Below, one piece after another: positions 1-7,800 of a DNA stretch of 64,000 nucleotides (the stretch's first letter is position 1; each line of letters begins with the position of its first letter). The stretch spans positions 27,699 through 91,698 of the forward strand of contig CAZJDV010000001.1 of assembly GCA_964544865.1 (NCBI GenBank), read 5' to 3'. The notes beneath the pieces were generated by a model, which did no database searches, was not told the DNA's origin, and worked only from the letters and a program-made list of their open reading frames with translations. This stretch comes from CAZJDV01 sp964544865 (GTDB lineage Bacteria > Chloroflexota > Dehalococcoidia > Lucifugimonadales > CAJWER01). Position numbers and translations under genes: made by a program.

Positions 1-101
1 CGCAAACCCATCTTCGTCAGGTGGTACAGGATGCTCGTCCCCACCACTCCCCCGCCGATAACAACCGCGCCGGCCGTCTTACGCATATCCTCTTGCTCCA
101 T
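1..101 (-). CDS. FAD-dependent oxidoreductase, N-terminal fragment
   Basis: Only the first ~33 codons lie in the window; the gene runs off the left edge. The reading contains the dinucleotide-binding motif VVIGGGVVGTS followed by a helix (LYHLTKMGL), which is the N-terminal Rossmann strand of D-amino-acid-oxidase-type flavoproteins such as glycine oxidase or sarcosine/dimethylglycine dehydrogenases. Two in-frame ATGs are possible, at 101 (MEQEDMRKT) and at 86 (MRKT); neither has a strong ribosome binding site. It would oxidise an amine or N-methylated amino acid with FAD, which suits the amino-acid catabolic genes that follow on the same strand. The substrate cannot be told from this fragment. 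Confidence 0.75.
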   Translation of the reverse strand, partial: MEQEDMRKTAGAVVIGGGVVGTSILYHLTKMGL

Positions 102-117
102 ACCATTGAGGACAAGA

Positions 118-178
118 CTCTGCCACAGAGTTCACGGAGTTTGCAATTGTAGTCCTTCTTCTCTACGCTCTCCGCGGT
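118..178. repeat. degenerate intergenic repeat, copy 1
   Basis: The gap between the flavoprotein start and the hydrolase stop holds a pyrimidine-rich string that begins GCCACAGAG and continues through CTTCTTCTC to CTCTCCGCGG. The same word order recurs at 1716-1765. Neither copy codes for anything I can recognise. Similarity is loose, so this is a weak call. Confidence 0.3.
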
Positions 179-183
179 GAATC

Positions 184-912
184 TCAGTCCACGTTCAAGA
201 TATGGCGGACCGCCTTCCGCAGCTCGCGCCTCAGCTCGTCTCCGTGGGTCAACCACAAGTGATGGGCGCCGCCGGGGATCTCCACGTATGTCCCGTTCGG
301 CAATAGCGCTGCAAGCTGCTGTGTCGGCCAGTTGGGTCGAATGTCTTTTTCCGCATTTATGAACACCGCCGGTACCTGAGATCGGCTATTTCGCGGAGAA
401 TCTTCGGACGCCTCATATTCTCTTTGCCGCTCATTCCCCTGAGGATTCACGTCTGGGTCGGCGTTGAACTCAACGCCACCAAGGTCTTCGCCCACCTCTT
501 CCAGACCTCTAACGTAAGCCGCGTGCCACTCCCTGTCATTCACCAGCCTGCCCCCGGCCATTCCGATCAGACCGATCACGCGGGACGGGTGACGCAGCGC
601 ATATGCCAACGCAAAGTCCGGTCCGGCACTGTGACCCACGACGATGAGCCTCTCCGCCCATACTTTTGACGGATGGCTTCGGCGTCATTGACCAAAGTCT
701 TCACGTCATAGTTCCCGTCCCAATCTGAGCGACCACAGCCCCGCGGCATGATCGATGACCTGACACAGGTCATCGATCATGCCGGCCACCGGAGCAAGAT
801 AGTCGTCGCAGCCGGGACCGCCGTTAAAGAGCAACAGCGGGGTTCCCCGTCCACTCGAGGTCGTCCAGAGGCGAGCGGAACCCGATCTGGCATAGCGCTC
901 GTTTAGGCCCAC
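184..912 (-). pseudogene. alpha/beta hydrolase (prolyl iminopeptidase-like), two frameshifts
   Basis: Three minus-strand frames join into one hydrolase. The N-terminal frame starts at a GTG (912) and has the oxyanion-hole motif NGGPG of prolyl-iminopeptidase-like enzymes. The middle frame has PRGCGRSDWDG, and the last carries the nucleophile elbow GHSAG, the acid region EKDIRP and the catalytic-His region GGAHHLWLTHGD. The first frame change falls inside a perfect inverted repeat (744-784), the second near 655-670 at the end of QKYG. All catalytic motifs are present, so the breaks are either recent or sequence errors. If functional it would release N-terminal residues from peptides or hydrolyse small esters/amides. 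It is followed on the same strand by the racemase and dipeptidase genes' block. Confidence 0.8.
744..784. repeat. perfect inverted repeat, 19-bp arms, 3-nt loop
   Basis: Arms 744-762 and 766-784 are exact reverse complements separated by ACA. The repeat lies inside the coding sequence of the broken hydrolase, exactly where its first reading-frame change occurs. A perfect 19-bp hairpin is not expected by chance in coding DNA. Confidence 0.95.
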
Positions 913-928
913 AGGCGGTTAACTCCTC

Positions 929-1699
929 TCAGACCGACCGACCCATGAAGGACCGGAGTGTCGCGAAATCGTCCTTCGGCGGCTTCTCGAACCAGCCGCG
1001 GCGACTGACGGTCGGCACACCCGCCGCGCGCAGATCGGCCATCATCTCCGCCATCTTGAAACCGGTGACCATGCCGTCCAGCACCGGCGCGCCGACCATC
1101 TTCTCCACGTCGGGCACGCTGTGGGTCAGCACCGAACCGGCCAGCGTGCACCCCGGAATGACGACCTCGGCGCCGTCCTCCTCCACACACGCCCGCGCCG
1201 CCGCCACGACGGCCTCTATCACCTCGCCGTCGGACGTCTGGTCCGAGTAGAGCTGGTTCGCGTCGATGTCGAAGGGCCGCTGGGAGACGAAGTGGTCGTG
1301 CAGGCCGTAAGTCGCGAGCAGGGACTCCTGAATCTTGCCGTTCTGATGGTCCACCGTGACGAGGGAGAATGCCGCCCCCATCATATGCGATATCAGCGCC
1401 GCCGATTCCAGGGTTGCGGTCACCGGTATGTCGACTAGCTGCCGCGCCTCGTGGAGCCCGATATCCAGGTTGCAGGAGATGAACACGGCGTCGTAGCCCT
1501 GCTTCTCCGCCCACATCACCTTCTCTAGCGTCCCGTCGGTGCACATGTACCGGAAGTAGAGCCACTGGTTGTTGCGCAGGGGATACATGTCGGCGATGTT
1601 GACCATGTCGAAATCCGTGTCCGGCCTTGCGACACGCGACAGGTTCTCCTCGCCATGGGCCTCGGTGTCGCCAAATGGATTCACTACAAGGATGCGCAT
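929..1699 (-). CDS. Asp/Glu/hydantoin racemase family protein
   Basis: A 256-residue protein of the aspartate/glutamate/hydantoin racemase superfamily. It begins with the typical strand MRILVVNPFGDT and has the two cofactor-independent catalytic cysteines in their usual settings, C76 (FISCNLDIG) and C184 (IPGCTLAG). Members racemise amino acids or hydantoins by a two-base Cys/Cys mechanism. Position between a peptidase and a hydrolase, a few kilobases from HyuA/HyuB, suggests processing of D- or N-carbamoyl/hydantoin-type amino-acid derivatives; the exact substrate is inference. The ATG at 1699 precedes a short gap containing the second copy of a degenerate intergenic repeat, so it is not tightly coupled to the dipeptidase upstream. 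Confidence 0.85.
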   Translation of the reverse strand: MRILVVNPFGDTEAHGEENLSRVARPDTDFDMVNIADMYPLRNNQWLYFRYMCTDGTLEKVMWAEKQGYDAVFISCNLDIGLHEARQLVDIPVTATLESAALISHMMGAAFSLVTVDHQNGKIQESLLATYGLHDHFVSQRPFDIDANQLYSDQTSDGEVIEAVVAAARACVEEDGAEVVIPGCTLAGSVLTHSVPDVEKMVGAPVLDGMVTGFKMAEMMADLRAAGVPTVSRRGWFEKPPKDDFATLRSFMGRSV

Positions 1700-1715
1700 C
1701 GCAACCCTCTCCGAT

Positions 1716-1765
1716 CAGAGTTAGCCACAGAGCTTCCTACAACTTCTTCTCCGCGCACTCTGCGA
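1716..1765. repeat. degenerate intergenic repeat, copy 2
   Basis: The gap between the racemase start and the dipeptidase stop contains AGCCACAGAG, then ACTTCTTCTCC and GCGCACTCTGCG. This is the same ordered set of words as at 118-178. It is non-coding and lies just beyond the stop codon of the gene upstream. Confidence 0.3.
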
Positions 1766-2875
1766 TCAGTCTTCCTCCGGCAGCGACCTCTCGTAAAAAC
1801 GCTGCCAGTTTCGGTACATCACGTTGGCCACGTCTTCGTCGGAGTATCCGCGTTTCGAGAGCGCCTCGCCGACCTTCTGATAGTCCGCAACCGTGTCGAT
1901 CTCGTGGGGCGCGCCGTCCCGCCCCCCCTGGCCGTCGGTGTCGCCGCCAATGCCGGAGTGGAGCGAGTCGCCCGCCATCTGAGACACGTGGTCCACGTGG
2001 TCCACAAAGTCCTCCAGGGTCACGTCCTCCCTCGCGAAGACCTCGCGGCGCGGGGATATATTGGCCCAGTCGGTGCCGTCCTTGTACAGCATCCACGTGT
2101 CCATCGAGTGGCCCAGGACGCCGTCCCGGTCAACCACCGCCTGGACAAGGTCGTCGGGGAACTGGCGCTCCCCCGGCGTGACGCCGCGGCAGTTCTGGTG
2201 ACTGGCCAGAATGGGGCCGCTGTAGATTTCCAGCGCCTCACGGACCGATGCATCCGAGGTGTGGGTGACGTCGAGGACGATGCCAAGCTCGTCCATCTCC
2301 TCCAGCAGTTTCCGGGCCGGCGGGAACAGGCCGCCCTCGGTGCCTGTGCCCGTGCCGTGGGAGTATCTGCTGGCGCCGTAGTGGGACAGGCTCACGACCC
2401 GCAGCCCGTTGTCCCACCACTCCCGGGCCTGCTCCGGCCAGGAGATCGGGTCGGCTCCCTCCATCCCGATCACGACGCCGACGGGAAGACCTGAGTGGTC
2501 TTCCGTGCTCTCCCACTCCGTCATGTGATCTCGGAACTTGCCGCTGGTGGACAGGATTCGCAGTTCGCCGCGTGACTCGAGCACCCGGTAGTACGCCAGG
2601 TGCGCGTGGGCCGCGGAGTAGGCGATGTCGGCGGTCCGGAATCCCCAGATAATGCCGTCCGGCGCTCGGACTCGGCCAACGACCTTGACCAGGGCCGCTG
2701 CGATGCCGCCGCGCCTCATCTCTGGAAGCGTCGCCATTGTCTCGCTGTCGGGCCACCCCTCCGCCATGCTCCTGCGGCCGGTGGCCGCCCGGACCTCGTC
2801 GATGGGCAGCGTCAGGTCCCGGTCCAAGTCCAAGGCCCCATATGCCATCGGATAGTCGCCGTCGAAGATCAGCAT
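1766..2875 (-). CDS. M19-family membrane dipeptidase-like protein with altered metal site
   Basis: Renal-dipeptidase (peptidase M19) homologue, 369 residues from the ATG at 2875, which has GGGAG eight bases upstream; a GTG at 2905 is in frame but has no such site. Conserved M19 positions visible are the bridging Glu in GMEGAD (E139), LSHYGAS, the metal His in LDVTHTS (H205), the second His in SHQNCR (H226) and the Asp region GIGGDTDG. The N-terminal HxD metal ligands, normally DGHND, are replaced by DGDYP, so two ligands of one zinc are missing. The family cleaves dipeptides, often with D-residues. This form may use one metal, be a related amidase, or be inactive. It sits between two racemase-superfamily genes. 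Confidence 0.85.
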   Translation of the reverse strand: MLIFDGDYPMAYGALDLDRDLTLPIDEVRAATGRRSMAEGWPDSETMATLPEMRRGGIAAALVKVVGRVRAPDGIIWGFRTADIAYSAAHAHLAYYRVLESRGELRILSTSGKFRDHMTEWESTEDHSGLPVGVVIGMEGADPISWPEQAREWWDNGLRVVSLSHYGASRYSHGTGTGTEGGLFPPARKLLEEMDELGIVLDVTHTSDASVREALEIYSGPILASHQNCRGVTPGERQFPDDLVQAVVDRDGVLGHSMDTWMLYKDGTDWANISPRREVFAREDVTLEDFVDHVDHVSQMAGDSLHSGIGGDTDGQGGRDGAPHEIDTVADYQKVGEALSKRGYSDEDVANVMYRNWQRFYERSLPEED

Positions 2876-2987
2876 CGCCTGTACTCCCGCCTTGCGGCAC
2901 GTCACGGATTCGTTGGCCGGTGACGATCACTCCGTCTCAAGGTCTCACCCGTCAAATGCAGACGACACAACACCTGGGCCTGGCTAA

Positions 2988-3710
2988 CTAATACTCCCGC
3001 AGCAGTCTCCCGTACCCCTCTATCGCGTCGTCCACCCCCGCGAGCCGAAGCGCCTTCCAGGTTGTAGCCTGGCTGCTGGTGACCACCGGCAGCCCGCTCT
3101 GTGACTCCAGCCAATCGACGATGTCTATGGCCGGCACGTTCGCGCAGCTAAGGAATATGCCGTCGGCGGATGAGCGGTCGAGTTTCATCGCGAAACGGAA
3201 CGACTCCTCCAGCGGCACGGCGCCACGGTCCAGGTTGTCCTCGATGTTTCGAAACGAGCAGCTTGTAACGGCGATTCCGTGCTCGCCGAGAAAGGCGATC
3301 TCGCGCGTGGTCGTCGCCCTGTCATAGGGCGTCAGCATGGCGACTTGCCTCATGCCGAGGGTCGTCATCGCCTCCACGACAGCCTCGCTCGTGGTCGTGA
3401 CCTCGGCGCCGTCGATGAGGTCGCTGATCCTCTCTTTGATCGCCTCGCTGCCGCCCCGCCCGTCCTTGAAAGAGCCCGAGGTGCACATGTATACGGCCAC
3501 GTCTGGCCGAGTCGTCGCGAGCTGTTTGGCCGCCAGATCGATGCCGGCGTTCATCTCTGCGAGGCCGTCCAGGCCGGTGCTCTCGATGAGCAGTCGGGCG
3601 GGAACGCCGATGACGCCGTCCAGCCCCGCGGTGATCCTCAGGAACTCCTGCTCGAACACGGTGCAAGACGACGGCAGCATGAAGGCTATCTTCACCCGGG
3701 TCCCGTACAT
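2988..3710 (-). CDS. maleate isomerase / arylmalonate decarboxylase-like enzyme
   Basis: A 240-residue relative of maleate cis-trans isomerase and arylmalonate decarboxylase, within the Asp/Glu racemase superfamily. Catalytic cysteines are visible at C76 (VYMCTSGSF) and C189 (FLSCANVPA). The N-terminal strand VKIAFMLPSSCTVFE and the segment VAMLTPYDRATT are typical. The ATG at 3710 has GGAGG six bases upstream. Members act on maleate, substituted malonates or similar small dicarboxylates without cofactor. It is on the same strand as, and 28 bases beyond, the HyuB stop, so it probably shares a transcript with HyuA/HyuB. The substrate is not determined by sequence. Confidence 0.8.
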   Translation of the reverse strand: MYGTRVKIAFMLPSSCTVFEQEFLRITAGLDGVIGVPARLLIESTGLDGLAEMNAGIDLAAKQLATTRPDVAVYMCTSGSFKDGRGGSEAIKERISDLIDGAEVTTTSEAVVEAMTTLGMRQVAMLTPYDRATTTREIAFLGEHGIAVTSCSFRNIEDNLDRGAVPLEESFRFAMKLDRSSADGIFLSCANVPAIDIVDWLESQSGLPVVTSSQATTWKALRLAGVDDAIEGYGRLLREY

Positions 3711-3738
3711 CCGCGGCCTCCATCCAAGCGTCTGCGAT

Positions 3739-5490
3739 CTACACGCTCTGCCTCAGTCGCGCCGTGGCCTCACCGTCGAGGGCCAGCGTATCAGGCGCCA
3801 GCGCAACGCCGTAGACCTCGCGCGCCCTCTCCCGCGACACCAGTCCTTCGACTACATCGAGCCGCACCGCCTCGGGGTCACGGGTCTTCGGATCGCCCCA
3901 GCCGCCGCCCCCCGGGGTCTCCGTCAGAATCACATGGTCGGCCGAGACTGTGGTCGTGACCTTCGATGGCAGCCTCGTGATCTGGCCATCGGGCGCAATG
4001 ATCTCGCACTTCGACGGCCTCGCGCTGAGTCCGTCGAAGAGTCCCCACGGCGGCACCTCCGCGCGGTCGGAGCTGAGGGTGAGCTGCACCTTGTCCCCGA
4101 GGACGCGCAGGACCCTCGTGAGCCCCACCCCGCCCCGGTGGAAGCCGGCGCCCTCGGAGTCGGGCAGCAGCCCGTACTTCTCGACGAGCAGCGGGTACGC
4201 CACCTCGATGGACTCCACTGGCGCGTTGCGGGTGTTGGTCATGTGGTTCTGTATCGCGTCCATGCCGTCGAGGTCGTGCATGGCGCCCTGCCCGCCGGCG
4301 TAGGTCTCTATGTAATTGTACAGCACGCTGCTCCGCGGGTTGGTGCCGCCGATGTTCAGCAGGTTCATGGTCCCCGAGCAGGCCGCCTGCACCTTCTCCG
4401 GCACCGCCTGGGACAGAGCCCCCAGCAGCACGTCCGTGATCCTCTGGGTGGTGATGATGTTGGCGTTGCACACGGCGTTGGGATAGTTGGCCGACAGTAC
4501 GCTGCCATCGCGCACGATGATGTCGAAAGGCACGTAGGCCCCCGCGTTGGGCGGCAGCTCCGGGTCGAGGATGGCCTTGAAAACGTAGTAGACGCACGCA
4601 GCGACGGAGGGCCAGCGGCAATTTATTGGCCCCTGGGCCACGTCGTCGGTCGCCGAGAAGTCCGCGCGAATCGAGTCTCCTCCCGTCTCCAGGGTGACTC
4701 GAATCGTGTAGCGCTGATCGGTTATGCCGTCCCCTTCGATAACGTCCTCGTAGCTGTACGTTCCCCTGGGGAGGGTCGCCAGCGCGGCGCGCATCCGCCT
4801 CTCCGAGTAGCTGATCATCTCGTCGAGGTACTGGTTCACCGTCTCGACCTCGTACTTGCCCACCAGCTCGCCCAGCCGCCGTGAGGCCGTCGTGTTGGCG
4901 GCGTACTGCGCCAGTAGATCGCCTCGGACCTCCACCCGGGGCCTGACGTTCTGGGCGATTAGCGACCAGAGCTCGGGCTCGATCTCCCCCGCGCGAAATA
5001 GCCGGATGGGCGGTATCTGAAGCCCTTCCTGGAATATCTCCGTCACCCCGAAGGGCATCGACCCCGGGGCGAACCCGCCCATGTCCACGTGGTGGGCCTG
5101 GTTCGCGGCGATCGCGATCACGCGGCCCTTGTAGAAAATCGGCGATATCAGGCACAGGTCGTTCAGGTGTCCCGGGCCGGCGGGATAGGGCGTGTTCATC
5201 GCCACCGCGTCGCCGGGCTCCAGCGTATCGAAGGGGTAGCTCGCCATGGCCGAGCGCACGGCCGACTGCATGGTGCCAAGGTGCAGCGGAGTGCCGACCT
5301 CGCTCTGGGCGACCACGACCACGTCGCCCTCGGAGGTGTAAAGCGCGCAAGACGTATCGCGGCGGTCCTTGATGTTCGTGGAGTAGCTCGCCCTCACCAG
5401 CGCGACGATCATCTCGTCGGCGATCGAGTAGAAGGCGTTGCGCATGACCTCAAGCGTAATGGGGTCGATTTCGGTGGATGTCAAGGTCAC
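3739..5490 (-). CDS. hyuB: hydantoinase/oxoprolinase subunit B (HyuB-like)
   Basis: A 583-residue HyuB/OplB-family subunit. It starts at a GTG whose GTGA overlaps the stop of HyuA, so the two are translationally coupled. Family marks are the N-terminal DPITLEVMRNAFYSIADEM, the MNTPYPAGPGHLNDLCLISP region and the C-terminal glycine-rich ETPGGGGWGDP. With HyuA it forms an ATP-dependent amidohydrolase that opens cyclic amides such as hydantoins, 5-oxoproline, or, in related enzymes, carboxylates ketones. Length is near the upper end of the usual 520-580 range. Which substrate is used here cannot be decided without comparison to characterised clades. Confidence 0.93.
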   Translation of the reverse strand: MTLTSTEIDPITLEVMRNAFYSIADEMIVALVRASYSTNIKDRRDTSCALYTSEGDVVVVAQSEVGTPLHLGTMQSAVRSAMASYPFDTLEPGDAVAMNTPYPAGPGHLNDLCLISPIFYKGRVIAIAANQAHHVDMGGFAPGSMPFGVTEIFQEGLQIPPIRLFRAGEIEPELWSLIAQNVRPRVEVRGDLLAQYAANTTASRRLGELVGKYEVETVNQYLDEMISYSERRMRAALATLPRGTYSYEDVIEGDGITDQRYTIRVTLETGGDSIRADFSATDDVAQGPINCRWPSVAACVYYVFKAILDPELPPNAGAYVPFDIIVRDGSVLSANYPNAVCNANIITTQRITDVLLGALSQAVPEKVQAACSGTMNLLNIGGTNPRSSVLYNYIETYAGGQGAMHDLDGMDAIQNHMTNTRNAPVESIEVAYPLLVEKYGLLPDSEGAGFHRGGVGLTRVLRVLGDKVQLTLSSDRAEVPPWGLFDGLSARPSKCEIIAPDGQITRLPSKVTTTVSADHVILTETPGGGGWGDPKTRDPEAVRLDVVEGLVSRERAREVYGVALAPDTLALDGEATARLRQSV

Positions 5491-7538
5491 TTACGCTCCA
5501 ATATGAGATTGCTGTAGGGGTCCACCGAGGCCACCTGCCCGGGCCAGATCACCGTCGTGGAATCAAGCTGTTCGACGATGGCGGGTCCCTCGACCGTGTC
5601 GCCCGGCCGCAGTTTCTGGCGGTCGTAAATGTCGCTCGGCACCGCCTCGTTGTGGAAGTAGATTTCCCGCTTTCCGGTCGTCGCGGCGGCGGGATCCCTG
5701 GAGCCGGCCAGCGGCGCGGCGTCGAATTGGGGCTGCGGGAGTTTCGCCACGGAGGTGACCCGCAGGTTTACGACCTCCAGCATGCTGTCCTTCTGATCGT
5801 ATCCGTACAGCCGCCGGTGCGCGTCGTGGAACCGCTCGTAGATACCTGCGAGTTCCTCCGCGTCCAACTCCCCTGATGCCACCGGCACCTCCAACTCGAA
5901 CCCCTGTCCGAGGTACCGGACGTCGGCCATTCGGACCAGCACGACGCTGCCGGGCTCCAGACCCTCGCGGCGCATCTGCTCCAGGGCCTCAGCCTCCATA
6001 TCTTCGTACCGGGCGCTCAGATCGGCCGGGTCCACACTGTCCGACGAGCGCAGGACGGTCCGGACTAGGTCGTTTCTCAGGTCCGCCATCAGCAGACCCA
6101 GGGCCGACGTCACCCCCGGCGCGATGGGCACTAGGACTCTGGGAATGTCGAGCTCCGCCGCGAGCTCCGCGGCGTGCACCGGCCCCGCTCCCCCGAACGT
6201 CACCAGGCAAAACTCCCGCGGGTCGTAGCCCTTGGCCACCGAAACGATCCTGATACCTTTGATCATGCCCGCGTTTACGACCCTCACTATTCCCTCGGCC
6301 GCCTCCTCGACGCTCAGGTCTAGTGACCGAGCCAGGCGGTCCAGGATGGCCCCGCGGGCCTTGTCCACGTCCAGTCCGAGCCGTCCGCCGAGAAAGCTCG
6401 CCGGGTTCAGCCGGCCCAGGACCAGGTTGGCGTCTGTCACGGTGGGCTCGACCCCGCCCCGGCCGTAGCAGGCCGGCCCCGGCTCCGCTCCGGCGCTGCG
6501 CGGGCCAACCCGCATGGCTCCTCCCGGATCGATCCACGCGATGCTGCCCCCGCCCGCCCCCAGGGTATGGATATCCACCATCGGCACCTTGACGGGAAGA
6601 CGTTCGATCTCGCTGTCTTGGCTGCGGCGTACCTCTCCCTGGTAGCAGAGGCTGATGTCGAAGCTCGTGCCGCCCATGTCCACCGATATGCTGTTCGGCT
6701 GGCCCGCCTGGTTCGCGATGGCGACACTCCCGATGACGCCCGCGGCAGGACCAGATAGGATCGTGTGCACCGGCCTCTCCAGGGCGGCGTACACCCCCAT
6801 CGTCCCTCCGTTGGACTGCATGACGTGCACCGTCGAGTCGATGCCGATCTCTCCAATGCCTTCCTGCAGCCGTCGGATATACCGGGACATGACTGGCGCC
6901 ACATAGGCGTTGATCGCCGTCGTGCTCATGCGCTCGTACTCTTTGAACTCCGGCACGACATCATAGGAGAGCGAGATCGTCACGTCCGGCAGGGCCTTTC
7001 TGAGCGCCCTGCCGATCGCCTGCTCATGGACGGGGTGCGCGTATGAGTGCATCAGGCAAACCGCCACGGCCTGCACGTCAGCGGCGCGTAGCTGCTCCGC
7101 GAGCTTCTCCACGTCCCTGTCGCGCAGCGCCAGTAAGACCTCGCCGGTGTATAGCACTCGCTCCCGAACTTCGAAGCGCAGGTGGCGGGGCACGAGCGGC
7201 GTGGGCTTTTGCCGCCGCCAATCGTAGAGGTGGGGCCTGTCTTGTCGCCCGATCTGCAGCACGTCGCGAAACCCCTCGGTGACAACCAGCGCGGTGCGGG
7301 CGCCTTTGCGCTCCAGTAGCGTGTTCGTTGCCACTGTGGTCCCGTGGATGAAGAAGCTGATGTGCTCCGGCGAGATCTCGAGCCGTTCCACCAGATTCCT
7401 GATACCGTCGGCCACGCCCGTGGCCTGGTTCGCCGGCGTCGAGGGCGTCTTTGCAAACTCTAGTCTGTCAGTCTCAACCTCGTGCAGAACAAGGTCCGTG
7501 AATGTCCCTCCGATGTCCACTCCAAGTCGATAGGTCAT
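5487..7538 (-). CDS. hyuA: hydantoinase/oxoprolinase subunit A (HyuA-like)
   Basis: A 683-residue HyuA family subunit. The start is the ATG at 7538 (MTYRLGVDIGGTFTDLVL), which puts the actin-like ATP-binding motif DIGGTFTD at the N-terminus as in all members; AAGGAAA lies 11 bases upstream. The open frame extends upstream to 7676 but that stretch looks non-coding. Other landmarks are FFIHGTTVATNTLLERKGA and HTLGAGGGSIAWID. It supplies the ATPase half of the ATP-dependent cyclic-amide hydrolase and overlaps hyuB by 4 bases. It is the first gene of a minus-strand operon that continues through HyuB and probably the maleate isomerase-like gene. Confidence 0.93.
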   Translation of the reverse strand: MTYRLGVDIGGTFTDLVLHEVETDRLEFAKTPSTPANQATGVADGIRNLVERLEISPEHISFFIHGTTVATNTLLERKGARTALVVTEGFRDVLQIGRQDRPHLYDWRRQKPTPLVPRHLRFEVRERVLYTGEVLLALRDRDVEKLAEQLRAADVQAVAVCLMHSYAHPVHEQAIGRALRKALPDVTISLSYDVVPEFKEYERMSTTAINAYVAPVMSRYIRRLQEGIGEIGIDSTVHVMQSNGGTMGVYAALERPVHTILSGPAAGVIGSVAIANQAGQPNSISVDMGGTSFDISLCYQGEVRRSQDSEIERLPVKVPMVDIHTLGAGGGSIAWIDPGGAMRVGPRSAGAEPGPACYGRGGVEPTVTDANLVLGRLNPASFLGGRLGLDVDKARGAILDRLARSLDLSVEEAAEGIVRVVNAGMIKGIRIVSVAKGYDPREFCLVTFGGAGPVHAAELAAELDIPRVLVPIAPGVTSALGLLMADLRNDLVRTVLRSSDSVDPADLSARYEDMEAEALEQMRREGLEPGSVVLVRMADVRYLGQGFELEVPVASGELDAEELAGIYERFHDAHRRLYGYDQKDSMLEVVNLRVTSVAKLPQPQFDAAPLAGSRDPAAATTGKREIYFHNEAVPSDIYDRQKLRPGDTVEGPAIVEQLDSTTVIWPGQVASVDPYSNLILERK

Positions 7539-7749
7539 GCTGCTGTTGGTTTCCTTCTTGTGGCGACTTCGATTCTGCCGGGTTTCCGGCGCTCCAGAGC
7601 TATGCGGCGGCGACCGAATGCCTGACGCTTGGGACGGCGCGAGTGTACCATTGCCCCAACAGGCCGTCAACGTCATCCAGCAGTGGACCTTCTCGGCCGC
7701 AAATCAGCGATCTCCCCACGATCGGCACCCATGGCCGTCCATCGTCCGG

Positions 7750-7777
7750 TTGACACCGCGCCTGGAGCAAGTATGAT
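7750..7777 (+). promoter_or_regulatory. sigma70-type promoter for the 7801 gene
   Basis: A consensus -35 TTGACA (7750-7755), a 16-bp spacer and a -10 TATGAT (7772-7777, five of six matches). Initiation would be expected around 7784-7787, giving a leader of about 15 nt before the ATG at 7801. It drives the rightward Gfo/Idh/MocA-Gfo/Idh/MocA-EamA cluster and lies between this cluster and the divergent hyuA. Confidence 0.7.
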
Positions 7778-7800
7778 GCCTGTTAATGGGAGGCGGCACT

